NCBI GenBank assembly: GCA_027382625.1
Contig: JAJKFJ010022713.1
Location: forward strand, 62,001-126,000
Length of the DNA: 64,000 bases
Direction: 5' to 3'
From: Tetmemena sp. SeJ-2015
Lineage: Eukaryota; Ciliophora; Spirotrichea; Sporadotrichida; Oxytrichidae
Positions within the stretch are counted from its first letter, which is position 1; each line of letters starts with the position of its first letter. Positions 35,271 through 50,365 of this stretch are shown here, piece after piece. The position numbers and the translations under genes are program-made. The notes below the pieces were generated by a model. The model worked only from the letters and a program-made list of their open reading frames with translations, searched no databases and had not been told where the DNA came from.

Positions 35271-36511
35271 CCAGACAATATAAAAATGGTTTATTGCTTT
35301 AATAGAGCATCTTACTTGAAGTTTATCTTAGTCTAATGAATCTCTATCTTTAATTTGAACTCAAAGCATATCTCATATTAAAAAATAATTATATAAAAAT
35401 TAAACTATCTTTCTCTTACAATTTCATTTTATTATTTTCAATGTTAAATCTATACAAATTAAAAGCCTATATCAGCCTTTAGGTTATTAATTTATTGCAA
35501 TTATTAGAAGAATTTAATTAGTGATAATATATCCATGATAATATTGAATTTAATATATCACAAGAATCTTCCTTCGTTTAAATAATCTCTATTCTCACTT
35601 CTCCATAATTAAATAACTAGTTAATTTATTAATCTTGAGTATCTTCACTACTTTCATTATCACTTGACACTTTCAAAAAATATCATGTCACAAGCTCATG
35701 ATTTTTCACTAAAAATTTGATTGTCTTTTCAAAATTCTAGGTCTTCAATTTTCAAATTTATCCTTACTGGCAATCTTTTGCATCTTCATCAAATTTCTTT
35801 ATCCATTACTGACTAATTAATATTTTGAATCAAGAAAAACATGTTTTTGAGAGTTAGAATATAAAGTGACTATTTTTTATTATTTATTAATATCTTTAAG
35901 TTGGGAGAAATAGAATTAAGTGCATAGTATGATCATATTTTGAAAATTATTTGACTGTCGTCTCAAAATTATGGAAATTGATTAAAATTTAGAATAATCT
36001 TCATTCTTTTAATATCTTTATTTGCATATGTTAATTTATGTAACAATCAGGAGGAGCTTAGATTTTGACATCAGCAGTATGGGCAATAAACTTTGCTATG
36101 TTTATAGATGACTGAGCACATCTATTTGCAGTTTGTAACTCGTTCTTTATGAGCTCTATTCAAAAAAAGTCATATTATTATAATTAAACCTTTATCTATT
36201 AGGAAAAAATGCTCTGATAAAAGATATCGCAAGACTCTAAATTTTTAATCTAAATTACAATCATTAATTGTGTTTAAGAAAGAGAATAAAAAAGAAAAGA
36301 AAAATCTATAACTCATAATTTAAATACAAATTTAAAATATATAGAAGTGGATAAATACAATAACAAAGACAAGATCATCAATTCAAATATGTAGAAAGTT
36401 TGAGGAGCCTAAATTAAAAAATACTTCTAATACATAGAAATTAAAATAATTTGAATATTAATTGCAACTTCTTAATTCATTGATTTTTACTTATAAGTTA
36501 TATTTAATAAA
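35271..36511. other. AT-rich spacer containing partial copy 2 of the duplicated element
   Basis: About 36045-36165 (minus) is a decayed copy reading IKNELQTANRCAQSSINIAK. The remainder is AT-rich and low complexity, with no gene recognised. The segment before 36512 resembles that before 34776. Confidence 0.6.
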
Positions 36512-36935
36512 ATGTATAAGAAGAGCATCAATTTTGAAGGAGAGAACATTGCTGGAGGAAACGTTTAATTCACGAATAAGGGACAGTAGGAGGCTCGAGT
36601 AGTTGATTACAATTTGTACCAATAACAATAATTTATCGACCCTACGATGATGGAACACTACTTGCTAGGTTTCATGAGTCTATAACCAGCTTTCCCAAAC
36701 TAGCAACTAGGAGTTGGACAAGCAAACTTTGATATAGCTTGTGATTTGGAGGTAAAATTGATGGGCTTGGTGCTTTTGGGAGCCAACCTTGGTATAGTGG
36801 AAATTCAGATCAGTTTGGAAATAGAGGCAATTCATTCCATGGTAGATATTCAGATTGCAGTTGAATTAGAGTAGACAGCCTTCTCAACTCAAGCCCTAGG
36901 CTTATTGAAAATAACTCTCTTCCACATTTAAAGAA
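36512..36935 (+). pseudogene. Diverged copy of the Gly-rich protein
   Basis: The start MYKKSINFEGENIAGGNVQF aligns with MQRKSVNFRGLNCAGGPVQV, and the next ~60 residues align further (QYQFFIDP-like QFIDPTMMEHYL). Beyond QANF the frame shifts: the Gly-rich part is in another frame (FGGKIDGLGAFGSQPW), and the acidic tail is lost. Either a decaying duplicate or a gene with an unplaced IES near 36745. Confidence 0.55.
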
Positions 36936-37147
36936 AAATTATATATATTTTTAAAATTAACAAATTTAATCTTTTAGAAGATTTATAAGATAAGGAGATT
37001 TTATTACCTTACTCCGACAAGTCATTTCTCATTTTACCTGAATTTGAACTGCAGATCTTAAATAAAATAATTCCGCAGTGATTATCTACTAAACAAAAGG
37101 TTGGCCTTGGGATATAAATTTATTGCGATTTTAATAAAGTCAAGAAT

Positions 37148-37630
37148 TCATTGAGTGATAAACTACTTTGAATTGTTCTAAAAATTATCACTTTCAAAAT
37201 TAACCCTGATTTATATTCCTGAATCATTTTTTAATATGTTAATATATAATGAGGAGGAGCCTAGATTGGCAGCAGCAGTTTGGGCGGTGAAGATGTTGAT
37301 AGCTGACTATGCTCCTCCCTTTACGATTTCGTCGTTGAATTCGTTCTTGAAGAAACTGCCTGCCAACTCCATTATGCTCTTCTGCTGGCTGTATTAATGG
37401 GAGTGAGCATTCTCTCCCGATAGTTTAGTTTATTTTCCCTATGCCACTCCCTCTCGCTTGACTTGCTGTGATAAAGGAGTATTGACTTGGGGATGAGAAG
37501 CAGCTAAGTCATCAAGAAAAGACATAGGGTCATTTTCGAAGTTAACATTCTATTGCGCTTTCTATTAGCTCTGTGAGTCCCCAGCACCTGAGGCTTTCAA
37601 AACTCTCTTTGCTATCTTTCCAAATATCAT
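37148..37630 (-). CDS. Small conserved-element protein (full copy of the triplicated unit)
   Basis: Starts MIFGKIAKRVLKASGAGDSQ, then a Gln-rich part with DPMSFLDDLAASHPQVN, then MELAGSFFKNEFNDEIVKGG and AQSAINIFTAQTAAANLGSS. Near the end it lacks nine bases relative to copy 1 (VKS). An in-frame TGA is at complement 37148-37150, though the last ~35 codons look like AT-rich read-through. No IES seen. Family not recognised. The amphipathic C-terminal helix is the part duplicated at 34338 and 36045. Confidence 0.6.
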
Positions 37631-37794
37631 ATTTAATATTTATAATAATCTTATTTTCTGACTCAATATTATTTTGTTTTTTTTTGCAAGTATGAGTATG
37701 AATATTAATCTTATGTTTAAATGATTTAAACAGAGCGTAAGAAATAATCTTGTTTGTTAATTAATTGTTATATTATCATCGAGAACTGCCTAAA

Positions 37795-41028
<3,234 letters not shown>

Positions 41029-41399
41029 AAATTGCAGTTAACCTTAATCAATTATAGTTTATTCCTCTTCTTCTTTCTGAGGTATATGAAGCTATAGATT
41101 TGAAACTGTTTGCAAAATTTAAAACGCATTACAATATTTTTCACATAGTAGCAAAATTCGTCTATGAGTTCCAATTTGCAATAAATTAAGATGAAAATTA
41201 AAGTTATCAAGATTTTGGGCAAATAAACTTGCCTCTCTTATATCAAGATTGATTTAAATTGATTATGCTTTATGTATTTTAGAAAAATCTTCTAGACAAG
41301 TCTGCTTGCAAAAACAAAGCGAGCAAGTCGAGCATTTTATGTCCCTGTAATTAGTCTTATTATATTCTCCAGATATTCCTCTAAAAATGTAAATTATAA

Positions 41400-42166
41400 A
41401 CTTTGCTCTGTCTATCTTAGACAAACAGATTGCACAATTACTCTGAGGTTACTTAAAAATTTTCTATTATATAGAAGCAACTTAGGCTTTTGGAAAAGAG
41501 TGATGTGCGTAATAGGATTAAGATTATCTTCCCAGCTGCTGTTTAGAAAAGTCAAGCCGATTCCGAGATGCTCATAGGTAATCCAAACTGGAATAGCTCC
41601 TCCGCCCTTTTGCACAGAATCTCCGAATCTCCTTACTATGTCCTGATTCTTCAAATCCCAAGTGAGAGTTAAAGGCAATTTGAGATCGCACTGTCTGTAA
41701 GCATCTACATCTTTATTGTAGAGGGTGATATATTCAATGACTTCCTCTCCCGGTTTAAACCCATCCTTGATAAATACTGATATTCCTTTGTCTCTTATAA
41801 AAAAATAAACACGCATTCATCTTAATATTCTCTGCAGTTCAGATAAATACCCTTTGAGGCTCCAGTTTTGAGTTCATAAACATCCACGTCTAGAGGGATT
41901 ATCTCGCTGCTGGAACTCTTAGCATCCTTCTTATTTTCCTTGGTTTTGTAAAAGCAAGAGCACTCAAACAATTCTTAAGGACTCACCCCCAAATACATTC
42001 TCAAGTCACTTCTTATTTCTCCTTAGGGCCTAGGACTCCTCACAAAGTTGAACTTGTTCTCTTCAACCTACAGATAAGTATTTTGTGACTGAATTAAGAA
42101 ACTTACTCTGCTAGCTTAAACGCTCTCTTTTAATTCCTCCTGTGCTGGTTTAGACCTTTCCACCAT
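41400..42166 (-). CDS. Conserved protein of unknown family
   Basis: Starts MVERSKPAQEELKESVQASR, then a GT-AG intron (about 42073-42111), then NKFNFVRSPRPQGEIRSDLR and YLGVSPQELFECSCFYKTKE. After the 38-bp IES it reads NCRDKGISVFIKDGFKPGEE, then LPLTLTWDLKNQDIVRRFGD and PVWITYEHLGIGLTFLNSSW, then NPITHITLFQKP. The ordered, well-packed second half looks like a beta-rich domain. It vaguely resembles PHAF1-type (UPF0183) domains, but I would not assign it. The end is uncertain: no TGA follows soon after LFQKPKLLLYNRKF, and the given limit is approximate. Confidence 0.55.
41791..41833. other. IES, 38 bp, pointer TCTCT (AGAGA on coding strand)
   Basis: TCTCT at 41791-41795 and 41829-41833. Removal joins GIYLNCR to DKGISVFIKDGF in frame. 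Confidence 0.85.
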
Positions 42167-42483
42167 TGAAATTTAATTTATAATCAATAATATTGAATAA
42201 AAATTGGAGAAATGAGACGAATTAAGTGGGTGCAGGATAATTGGAGATAATAAAAGTAAACGGATGGAAAGCTACTAATCAATATTTCCGCTACTTTTCT
42301 CATTGAAGCAAAGAGGGACTAGGACTTCCAATGAAATAAGATTATAGTGTAATAGCTCTAAAGCAAAGAGAGGAGAGGCTTTTTTTAATTAAGGTGTAAA
42401 TTAAAAAGAACAATGTAGGCTTTAATAAGTTTTTGATAGGAGGGGACTTTTCTAGGAACTACCGTTTAAATTGACTACCATCA

Positions 42484-42803
42484 TCATTTAGCGAGCTCAC
42501 CAACATAGTAAATTCAAAAGAGAAAGCAATTGATTTACATAGATGAATTATGCTATACTTCTTGAGCAACTCTCTTGCTCTTTTTGTGTGATCTGCATCA
42601 GCGTAAGCTTCTGAGGCGTCTTTACCATCTGCATTTTCGAGTAGGATGTCTTGCCCACCTGGATGCTTGGCCATGTAGGGGCTAACATCGTATACTTTGC
42701 CTTCTATAATGAGCCACAGGTCTCCATCTTTGTTGTGGACTGCCACATCTTCGCATGTGAAGTGCTTGATCTCAGGGGCTGAATCGGCTACTGCTACTTC
42801 CAT
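42484..42803 (-). CDS. Cytochrome b5, soluble, 89 aa after IES removal
   Basis: A cytochrome b5 heme domain: FTCEDVAVHNKDGDLWLIIE, KVYDVSPYMAKHPGG (first heme His in HPGG), then a second axial His candidate in DADHTKRARELL. In the germline order the frame runs on into AT-rich sequence. Removing a 50-bp IES gives the family's usual ending, KKYVGELAK then TGA (complement 42484-42486). There is no membrane anchor, so the product should be a soluble electron carrier. Starts MEVAVADSAPEIKH at 42803. Total length matches free cytochrome b5 domains. Confidence 0.92.
42505..42557. other. IES, 50 bp, pointer ATA (TAT on coding strand)
   Basis: ATA at 42505-42507 and 42555-42557. Removal changes a 30-residue nonsense extension into YVGELAK-stop, the expected cytochrome b5 terminus. 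Confidence 0.9.
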
Positions 42804-43029
42804 CTCTATATCACATTTAAGTTCCTTGAAAGTGAAGAGCGTATTGTGAAACAGATGTGATATTGTTGTTGTTAAACTTGAACTTACTTGTCTGCTGGTT
42901 TTTGGTTACTTGGTTTAAAGCGATTTTACTAAGCGATTAATTAAATTATTGAATTAAGTTTATTCTAGTTGCTTAAATACTCTGGTTAGTTGACTTATAG
43001 TATAATATTGAAATTGATTAGGGGTTAGA

Positions 43030-45052
43030 TCACAATATAATTCAGTCCATTACATTTACTCTGGAATATAGTTACAAATATATACTGCGATCCCTTCCTT
43101 GCGATATAGCAGGCCTCGTTTAGTTTCGCTTTCCAGCTGTCTAGGATATCAGTGCCTTTCATTATCTACTCCATCGCCTTCGATTTGTATAGCTCCATCT
43201 CTATAATCGGAGCCTCCACGTATTTTGGAACATCCTCGTAGCTGACCAAGATGAACTTTTGCGCCTCAAGCATGAACTCAACGTCGAGTTGCGCTGACTT
43301 TATCATGATTCTCGTTTCGTTTGAAATCCTGTTCCAGTCCTTGCCTTCAATTCCAGTGTACCTTGGATTATATTTTCTGCAGAATCTATAGGAGCGCTTC
43401 TTGTAGAGGTACTTTGCCTCCCTTTTATTTATATCATTGATCTGATGCAGCAGCTTCCTCAGGCTGAACACTGAGCACTCAATGTGAGTGATTCTACTCT
43501 GCGCTGCTTTGCTAAGAGATTTATTGAAGTCCTCCAGTGCTCCGAGGATCTTATCTGCGCCGCCTACAATGTTTACTAAATCACCAGCGCTACTCTCTAT
43601 CCGCTTCGCTAAGTCATCGAGATCCCCAGACTGTAAAAGAGCTTGCTGCTTAACTGAAACCTATCTCTCTTTGGGTTTCACCATCTTAGTGTTGACTCCT
43701 CCAAACGATCCCTCAAATATGAAAGTTCTTCCGCACCATGAATCTTAGCGGCGAGCCACGACGCTCTGTACTATCAGCTGTAGCAGGTAATTGCGCTTGC
43801 TATATACCTTCTTCGATATCGTCCTCAACTCCTTCTAAAGAGAAGTCAGTTCTGAGTGAAGGGGAGGGGGTGATATGTTTGACCTCTGTGTCAAAGTCTT
43901 AAATGTGCTCTTCAGCTTGGACTTTAGCTGAGTTGATCTGACATTGAATTCAACGCAGTCGCTGAAAGCAAAGCCAACGGCCATGGCTTCTCTGTATGTC
44001 AGTAAGGCTTCCGTTATTATTAGTGGCCCTTCTCCCCCAAAGCTGATATCTCGATCTGATTAGCAATCTTCATCAATGGCGTCTCGCAATTAGTCAAGGT
44101 ATTCGTGGATCGCCAAAGGTCTCAGCTCTTCACTCTGTGAGCTCTATTGATCTGTGATCTGCAAGGTTATTAGCTTTTAAGGCTTCCTGTCTCTTTCGCT
44201 AAAGCTCTTGTTCTTCCAGTCTTCATGAATCTTGTGTACGTGGTCGTGGAGCGCTTACATCCTTTTGGATCTCAGCGTTGGCAATAACTACACCTTCTAC
44301 TTTTCCTCAACTCTCAATACGGCCTCCATTTAATTCGTCAGCAATCCGTGGAAGCTTCTGGTTGTGAGGCGGAGCTCGTTCAATTCTCTGAGGGATTGAT
44401 GGGTGGAGTCAGGTAAATGGCAAAGCTGCGAGCACTTCCTTAATTCAATCGGCTCAAAGCCTGGGCGTCTGCTCAGCCCCTCACTGTGAGCGTAGCACCT
44501 ATGCGGCCGCGAGGTGTCCCTGAGGGTAGAAGGGTTTTAAGAATACACATACTGCATCACGTTCATCATCGCCAGCTCCATGACAGCCATCGCCTTCTGA
44601 GCATTGAAAACACTCTCCCGAAACTGAAGCAGCGTGTCAGTTGGACTTTTATGGAGTGCCGAGGTAGTTTCCAGTATCCGTGGGAGGCCGTCTATGAGCT
44701 GCCGGCGCTTGTTTTATTCAAAGGTAGGCCCATGGATTATAATATCATGCTTACTAAAGGGCTTGCTGTCATCCAAGACGAGAGTGGAGTGGTAGCGGTT
44801 AACTTGGAGCTGGACAATGGGGTCCCAAGGAATCATAAACTATGAGCCCTTCGCATTCTTGATTTGCGTATCAGTGGCTTTCCCAACTATACTTTCGGAG
44901 GCTAGGCTCCCACTAGACTGCGTCGATTGCTCGGACTACTCCACATTCCTACTCCTGTATTCCATGCGGAGAAGACTGAGCTTAGATTCCGGAAGCGGTG
45001 GTAAGTAATACAATGATTCGTGTGGCGGTTGGGGTGGCTTGGTGGTCAGCAT
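43030..45052 (-). CDS. Large protein of unknown family, GC-richer and without visible IESs
   Basis: From ATG at complement 45050-45052 (MLTTKPPQPPHESLYYL) the frame stays open for over 650 codons, with several TAA/TAG read as Gln and no frame break. Segments include IPWDPIVQLQVNRYHSTLVL, AQKAMAVMELAMMNVMQYVY, SFGGEGPLIITEALLTYREA, FSLRKLLHQINDINKREAKY and ISNETRIMIKSAQLDVEFML. It is largely helical, with many Arg/Gln/Ser. Base composition is clearly richer in GC than the neighbours. No family recognised. The stop is unclear: the frame passes ARKGSQYIFVTIFQSKCN at about 43060-43110 without a near TGA, so a small insert or intron probably lies there. It is head-to-head with the gene at 45327. 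Confidence 0.6.
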
Positions 45053-45326
45053 CTTTAATTGAAAAGTGATCGTTAATTATTTAAGAAGGGTGGGCGGTTA
45101 ATTAATCAAAGATTCGTATCAGGGTGGCTGGCGGCTGTGATTAAAAGTTGTCTGACTCGCTACTACTACTACTACTTCCTACGAGTCAGACAAATATTTT
45201 CAGGGTAAGTTCATGCTTCATTTGTATTTACTCCATTTACGCAATTAACCTCGATCTTATACTATTAGTTAATTAGGCAATGAGTGGGTGGGGCTGTGAG
45301 CTTTAATTTATTAAATCCAATAAAAT

Positions 45327-48300
45327 ATGATGATGATGCGTACAAACCTACATCAGAACAGCACCACAGCCAAAAACCAAGGTAATTTCACAATTCATGC
45401 AACTTCATTGTCTATGAGGAACTTATTCTTACTCTGATGATAACCAAGTATTTATAGCGTCATTAGGTTCCACTCAGCAAAAATAATCTAAATTCCAAGC
45501 ATAGAAGAAGAATGACTAACATGCACAAGATATTCAATTATTCTTTTTAGATCAGTAAGGATTAAAGGATCAAACTTTGCGACTTACTGAAACTTATAGA
45601 GACGAAGGCAGTCCCAGAGTTAAACTAAGCGACTCTTTTGTAGTATCTGACAAAGGAAACTCAAGCAAGCACTCTCAGAAGGCAAAAATGAGATCTCAAT
45701 CTCCAAAGACGCAGAAGTTCGGACACTCACAATACTATTCTCAGATGAGTGCAAACTAGCTTTCCAGGGCTCTTAGAGATACAAAGATTAGCATTAAAGA
45801 AATAATTATGTGATTAGTGAAAAGAATGCAGCAGGATATCAAACTGCAAAGTAGAGTAATGAGAATGCAGATCAGAGAAGACAGAAGGCAAACCAGAGTT
45901 AGAATGAATTAGGAATAGCCGATTTCTCAGCTTAGATGCAGGATGCTAAGCATGTTAATACCAAAGAGTTCAACAACTCTTGTTACTCCCCAGTGCAGTA
46001 TGACAGAAGACAGAAGAGATTCAGTGAGTATTTATTATAGTCAGTCTTAAATTGTATTGCGAGGAGGTGAATGAGATGATAAAGACGAGTGTGAATAAGG
46101 TAGCCACAATAATTGAAAGAGAGTAATCTAGAGATAGAAGGATGAGCGTATCAAGAAAGAGCAGAAGCAGATTAGATGTAGTTTAATAGCTTAATGCAAC
46201 AACAGTCCTTCTATCCCAGTAAAACCAGGGATATGATTTGAGATCAGACGAAGGTAAAGTAACAAGTCCCACTGATTTGCAACTCAAGAACCAAACTTAG
46301 AGATTGCTCGCTCTAAACAAAAAAGCTCTAGATGTTCAAAAGCAAAATGTAAGGAAGTCAAATTAAAGAGCTGAATCTTTTACTGAGAATTCAATAGACT
46401 CAGACCTGCCCATCCATATTACTTCTTCGTTCGCTCAAAAGGCCATTAAAGAGAGCATTAACAAGACTATTGTAAATAAATATATATTCATTTAATCACT
46501 ATAAAGAATCCTTATTTATGTATATTGATCATGCAAATACGGTAAAAAATCAAGCACCAAACGATGAAGATAGGTCTAGGTAAACTCTTTAGAAGAAAAG
46601 TTCTTAAAATACTTTTGGATTATGGAACATTAAATTCTAAGTTAATTGTTCCTAATAACCAGCTTCAAACTGCTTCTTCTTAATCGCCTGGAACTTAACC
46701 GAACATTAAGCAAGGGGAAATCTCTTTCAATAATTTAGGAGGCACCTAAGCGTTTCTCAGCTTCGGAACTGGAACAGAATTAGGGAATGAGTTTTGAGAA
46801 GCACTTCAGTCTGAATTCTATCAATCAGAAAAAGAACCACTACTTTATATTTAAATATGTTATATTGTACGAGAAGAATAAAGAGAAGATTGTTTTGCTG
46901 CAGAGGTTTATAAAGGGAAGCATGAAAAGAGTCAAGACGCAAAAGAAGAAGCTCTCTGATGTCTTAAGTGCAGTGCAAGCCGGATTAAAAGGTGAGACAG
47001 CTAATGGCGAGAGAGGATGTTAGAAGGATAAGAGCAGAAATTAGAGATCTTTCAAAGTTGATTGAGAGTATAAGCTCACACAAGAACAACAACCAGCAAG
47101 GGGTATTTAAACATAGAAACACATACTCAAGGAGAAAAAGATTAAACTCATATCTATAATCGATGCTGTCCTCAGAAGTGATCAAATGCATGCTTAAAAA
47201 ATACAAGTCAGACCAGCTTAAGACAAACCTTAGAGACTTAAAGATTTGATAATTATTTTGACATAGAGTAGTGGAGACTGAAGTAAAGCTAATTGATCAG
47301 TCAGTTAGCAGCATAGACGAGGATAATTTAGGCTTTGATGAGATGAGTGACGACAACGAAGATATCATTCAATCTAATGCAACTACCCAAAGAGGCAAAG
47401 ATGGGTAAATTAAGTCTTAAAAATCTTGTAAGGATGTTAGCCAGGCATTGAAGTTTTAGATATTTTAGTTGCTACCTATAAATAAAGCTTTCCAAGAAAA
47501 GCCAACTGACAGTCCTTAGAAGTAAGGAAAGGGAGTTCAAAGAAAAGAAATGAGCAGCAACCAACTCCTACTCAACTCTGGCGAGATATTTATCTTTTTT
47601 AAGAAGTCTAGATAGCTTGCTTCGAATATAGACATAGACAATCAAGTTTAAGGGAGAATTAAGTCGCAGTCTAACTACCAACCCAAATCAGTAAAGAGCA
47701 GCAGTAGATGAGCAAGTTCACTCACTAATCTCCCTAAAACCAATAGAAGAGATCAAACAGTCCGATGTAGAGCCAACCTTCAGCACCATCTCTAGTTGGC
47801 AGGTGCAAAGATAAGTACTAAAACACTAAGCACAAGAACTTCCTCAAGAAAAGAACTGGCCATGAGTATGATCCACTCAAGGCTGCAACCACAAGCTAAG
47901 GAAACTACTCTACTGTTCAATCCAAGATTCAAAAAGAGAGGAGTCGATCGTTTGAGAAAAGGCATCCCTCAGTAACTGAGGTCAACATTGATTCTGGTGA
48001 AATGGACTTGACATCTAAGATAAAGTTCGTGAGTTAGAAAATTAAGGAGGGGTAGACAGATGGCAAAGATCTCAAAGTTTAGACTGATTAATCTCTTATT
48101 TTGATTTGCTTAAGAAGAAGAACAGCCCCAACGATAAGCTTTCACCTTTGGAATAGAAAAGCTCTCCCAATCTTTCTAACTAAACACTCTCACCCTCAGA
48201 TCCAAAGGATCCTCAAGGCCAGATGAAATACTCCTTCATGAAACCTTCAAACCCTTAATCTTCAACTTCAGCGGTGAAGCAAAATTAGTTAGTGTCTAAG

Positions 48301-49648
48301 ATTGCATAATTCGACTTGCTTTAAAATCAGAGTAGCCCAGTGATATAAAATAGTTCTTTCTCAGGCCACCTAGGCGAAGGCTATAACTCAGTCACAAACT
48401 TAAACTCTAACTAGAAGCAGAAGCTTGCAGGCGTGAATCAAGCATTGAACTTCAACTCAGCTGCTTCTAACAGTGCCAATTAGCTTCCCAAGGCTAAGAC
48501 AGGGAACTCGTTTCATGTACTAGCAGCAGGTACCGAGGTTAGAAGTCAAAAGTCAAATTCCTAGTACCATCAGAACAGCAGCACCAACCACAGTTTGCAA
48601 ATTTAAGAGGCAAGGAAGCAGTCAGACAACAGCAGTGGTAGTAAATCTACTGCCTAGGGTTCAACAGTTATCTTGAATTTGAATGAGACTTCAGCTGGCA
48701 ATTCAAACGCTCAAAACTTATAAACTTATAATTTATTATTCAAGATTATAACTAGAAGTTAGCCCTTATGGAATTGAATATGAAGCTAACATCGCCTAAG
48801 ACTTCAAAGAATCAGACAACTAAACTATAACAAATAAGTAACCTTGCTTCCAAATAACCCCAGCAAGCTAAATAGAGTAGTTAACTCAATTAAATACCAC
48901 AGGTTACTTAAGAGAAGCTAGATAAACTTCAATAACTGTTTAAGCAAGCTCATGATAGCTAGTCCAAGCATTTTTCTCCAATCAATTAGACTATGGCAAC
49001 GAGTATGATGAACTAATTCTAGGTAAGTTATGAAATGTAATTTAAATAGTCTTTACTCTCATATAAATTAAATTTTTAACTCAAATAAAGTAATAGCCTT
49101 TAACCTAATATTGCAATTCATAATCAATTTTTGAATTAATGCAAGGAATATCAAATAGAAACTCTTTAAGATATTTACGAATTATTGTTATTTATGAAAT
49201 CTACTTTTTAAGTTAATTTTATAAATCTTAGCATATTAAATAAAAGTATTTAAAAATATGAATTATTTTTTATTTTTGATAATATTTGAATAGAAATTAG
49301 TGGATGAACTGGGTAAAGACTTCAAATAGTGTGTCTAAAGAGGCGGGAATGCTAAGAAATTATGAAAAACTCGTTAATCACTATGAAATTTCATAACGAT
49401 TAGAGGACGCGCAACTACAGTTTTACCAAATAAAATTGGAGATGAGTTAGATATTGACTTAATTTGCACTAATTTTATACCGATAGCGTTATATTTAGGC
49501 TTAAAATTGCCGTTTATAGTTTGAAAATTTTAAATTTCATTATAAGAGAGGGAAAGAGCTTTTTAAAAAGTTTAACAAATCAGGGGCTTCATTGAAGAGG
49601 CATAGTTTATAGTGCACAAAGGGAGAATAGGAGCAGCTGCTGAGGTGA
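45327..49648 (+). CDS. Long Gln/Ser/Asn-rich protein, function unknown
   Basis: Starts MMMMRTNLHQNSTTAKNQ, then an intron-like GTAA...TATAG segment (about 45381-45459). The frame continues with many TAA/TAG as Gln: TLRLTETYRDEGSPRVKLSD, SPKTQKFGHSQYYSQMSANQ, SNENADQRRQKANQSQNELG. Lysine-rich helical stretches follow at about 46800-47020 (FIKGSMKRVKTQKKKLSDVL), then low-complexity Ser/Gln/Asn to about 49030. After an AT-rich gap (49032-49290, probably an intron or IES) a last helix reads NYEKLVNHYEISQRLEDAQL and may end at TGA 49646-49648. No domain recognised. It could be two genes. Confidence 0.45.
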
Positions 49649-49776
49649 GCGTGAGCGCCATGGTTTTACCCACTTCGCCTGCCCACAAATTCTCAGCAGC
49701 TCTTCAGTCTGGTCGGTTTCGCTCAGCCGACTTCCACAGGCGTAGCTCTCAGGCTAGTGGCCTTCAGAGCTTGCGC

Positions 49777-50365
49777 TCATCGGTGGCCAAGAACCTTCTT
49801 GAGCTGGGTCATCTGTTCCTTCTCGTTGTAGTAGGGGAGAGAGTAGAAGACCTCGTCACCTGTCTTGGGCTGGAGATCTCTGTGGTCGTGGAATCGCTCT
49901 CCGCGGATTCTTCTGGCCAACTCAACGTCCTTCTTCATGATGGTTGATCTCTTGGCATGGACAGCGCACAAGTATAAATATAAGTTGGAGTCCTCGAAGA
50001 GTCCGACCAGGTACATTTCGGTGGCTTCTTGGATGGCCAAAAGTGCCTGAGACTGGAATCTGAGCTGGGAGTCGATGCCCTCGCAGATGGCTCTCACGAA
50101 TCTCTGGAATACAAATCAATGCACATATAAGTAGGAAGGGAGCTCTGGGAAGGAGCATGCGAGTTTCCTTCTGGTATCTCTTGATCTCTCTGAGAGCGAC
50201 GGTTCCTGGCTTGAATCTTCTCTTGATTCCTCCCTCGGCGGGGGCGGTCTTCTTCTTCATGGCGGCAGAGGACTTGGAAGACTTGGAGGTCTTGGAGCCA
50301 GTGGCAACTGACTGCTTGGAGGATGAAGCCTTGAGCTTCTTTCCGGCAACCTTGGGTCTGGGCAT
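49777..50365 (-). CDS. Divergent histone H3 variant with C-terminal extension
   Basis: After two IESs are removed the fold is unmistakable: [90 protein letters not shown]. The N-terminal tail ([20 protein letters not shown]) lacks the canonical ARTKQTARKS start and is longer and Ser/Lys-rich. The alpha-N/alpha-1 region differs from standard H3. About 35 residues follow RRIRGER ([19 protein letters not shown] and on), which canonical H3 lacks. Stop is TGA (complement 49777-49779). Codons are GC-rich. Such a variant could serve centromeric or development-specific chromatin; that is inference only. Confidence 0.93.
49970..49985. other. Mini-IES, 12 bp, pointer AAGT (ACTT on coding strand)
   Basis: AAGT at 49970-49973 and 49982-49985. 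Removal turns [17 protein letters not shown] into [13 protein letters not shown], exactly the spacing of FEDTNLCAIHAKR in H3. Confidence 0.85.
50106..50137. other. IES, 28 bp, pointer GGAA (TTCC on coding strand)
   Basis: GGAA at 50106-50109 and 50134-50137. Removal gives [13 protein letters not shown], the conserved H3 alpha-1 start. It has no GT-AG boundary. Confidence 0.93.

Noticed and set aside
44486..44845. Plus-strand open frame of 119 codons
   Set aside because: Antisense to the GC-rich minus-strand gene, whose frame is far longer and continuous with the ciliate code.
49612..49947. Plus-strand open frame of 111 codons opposite the histone gene
   Set aside because: It is the antisense shadow of a strongly conserved H3 on the minus strand; it shows no family motif of its own.
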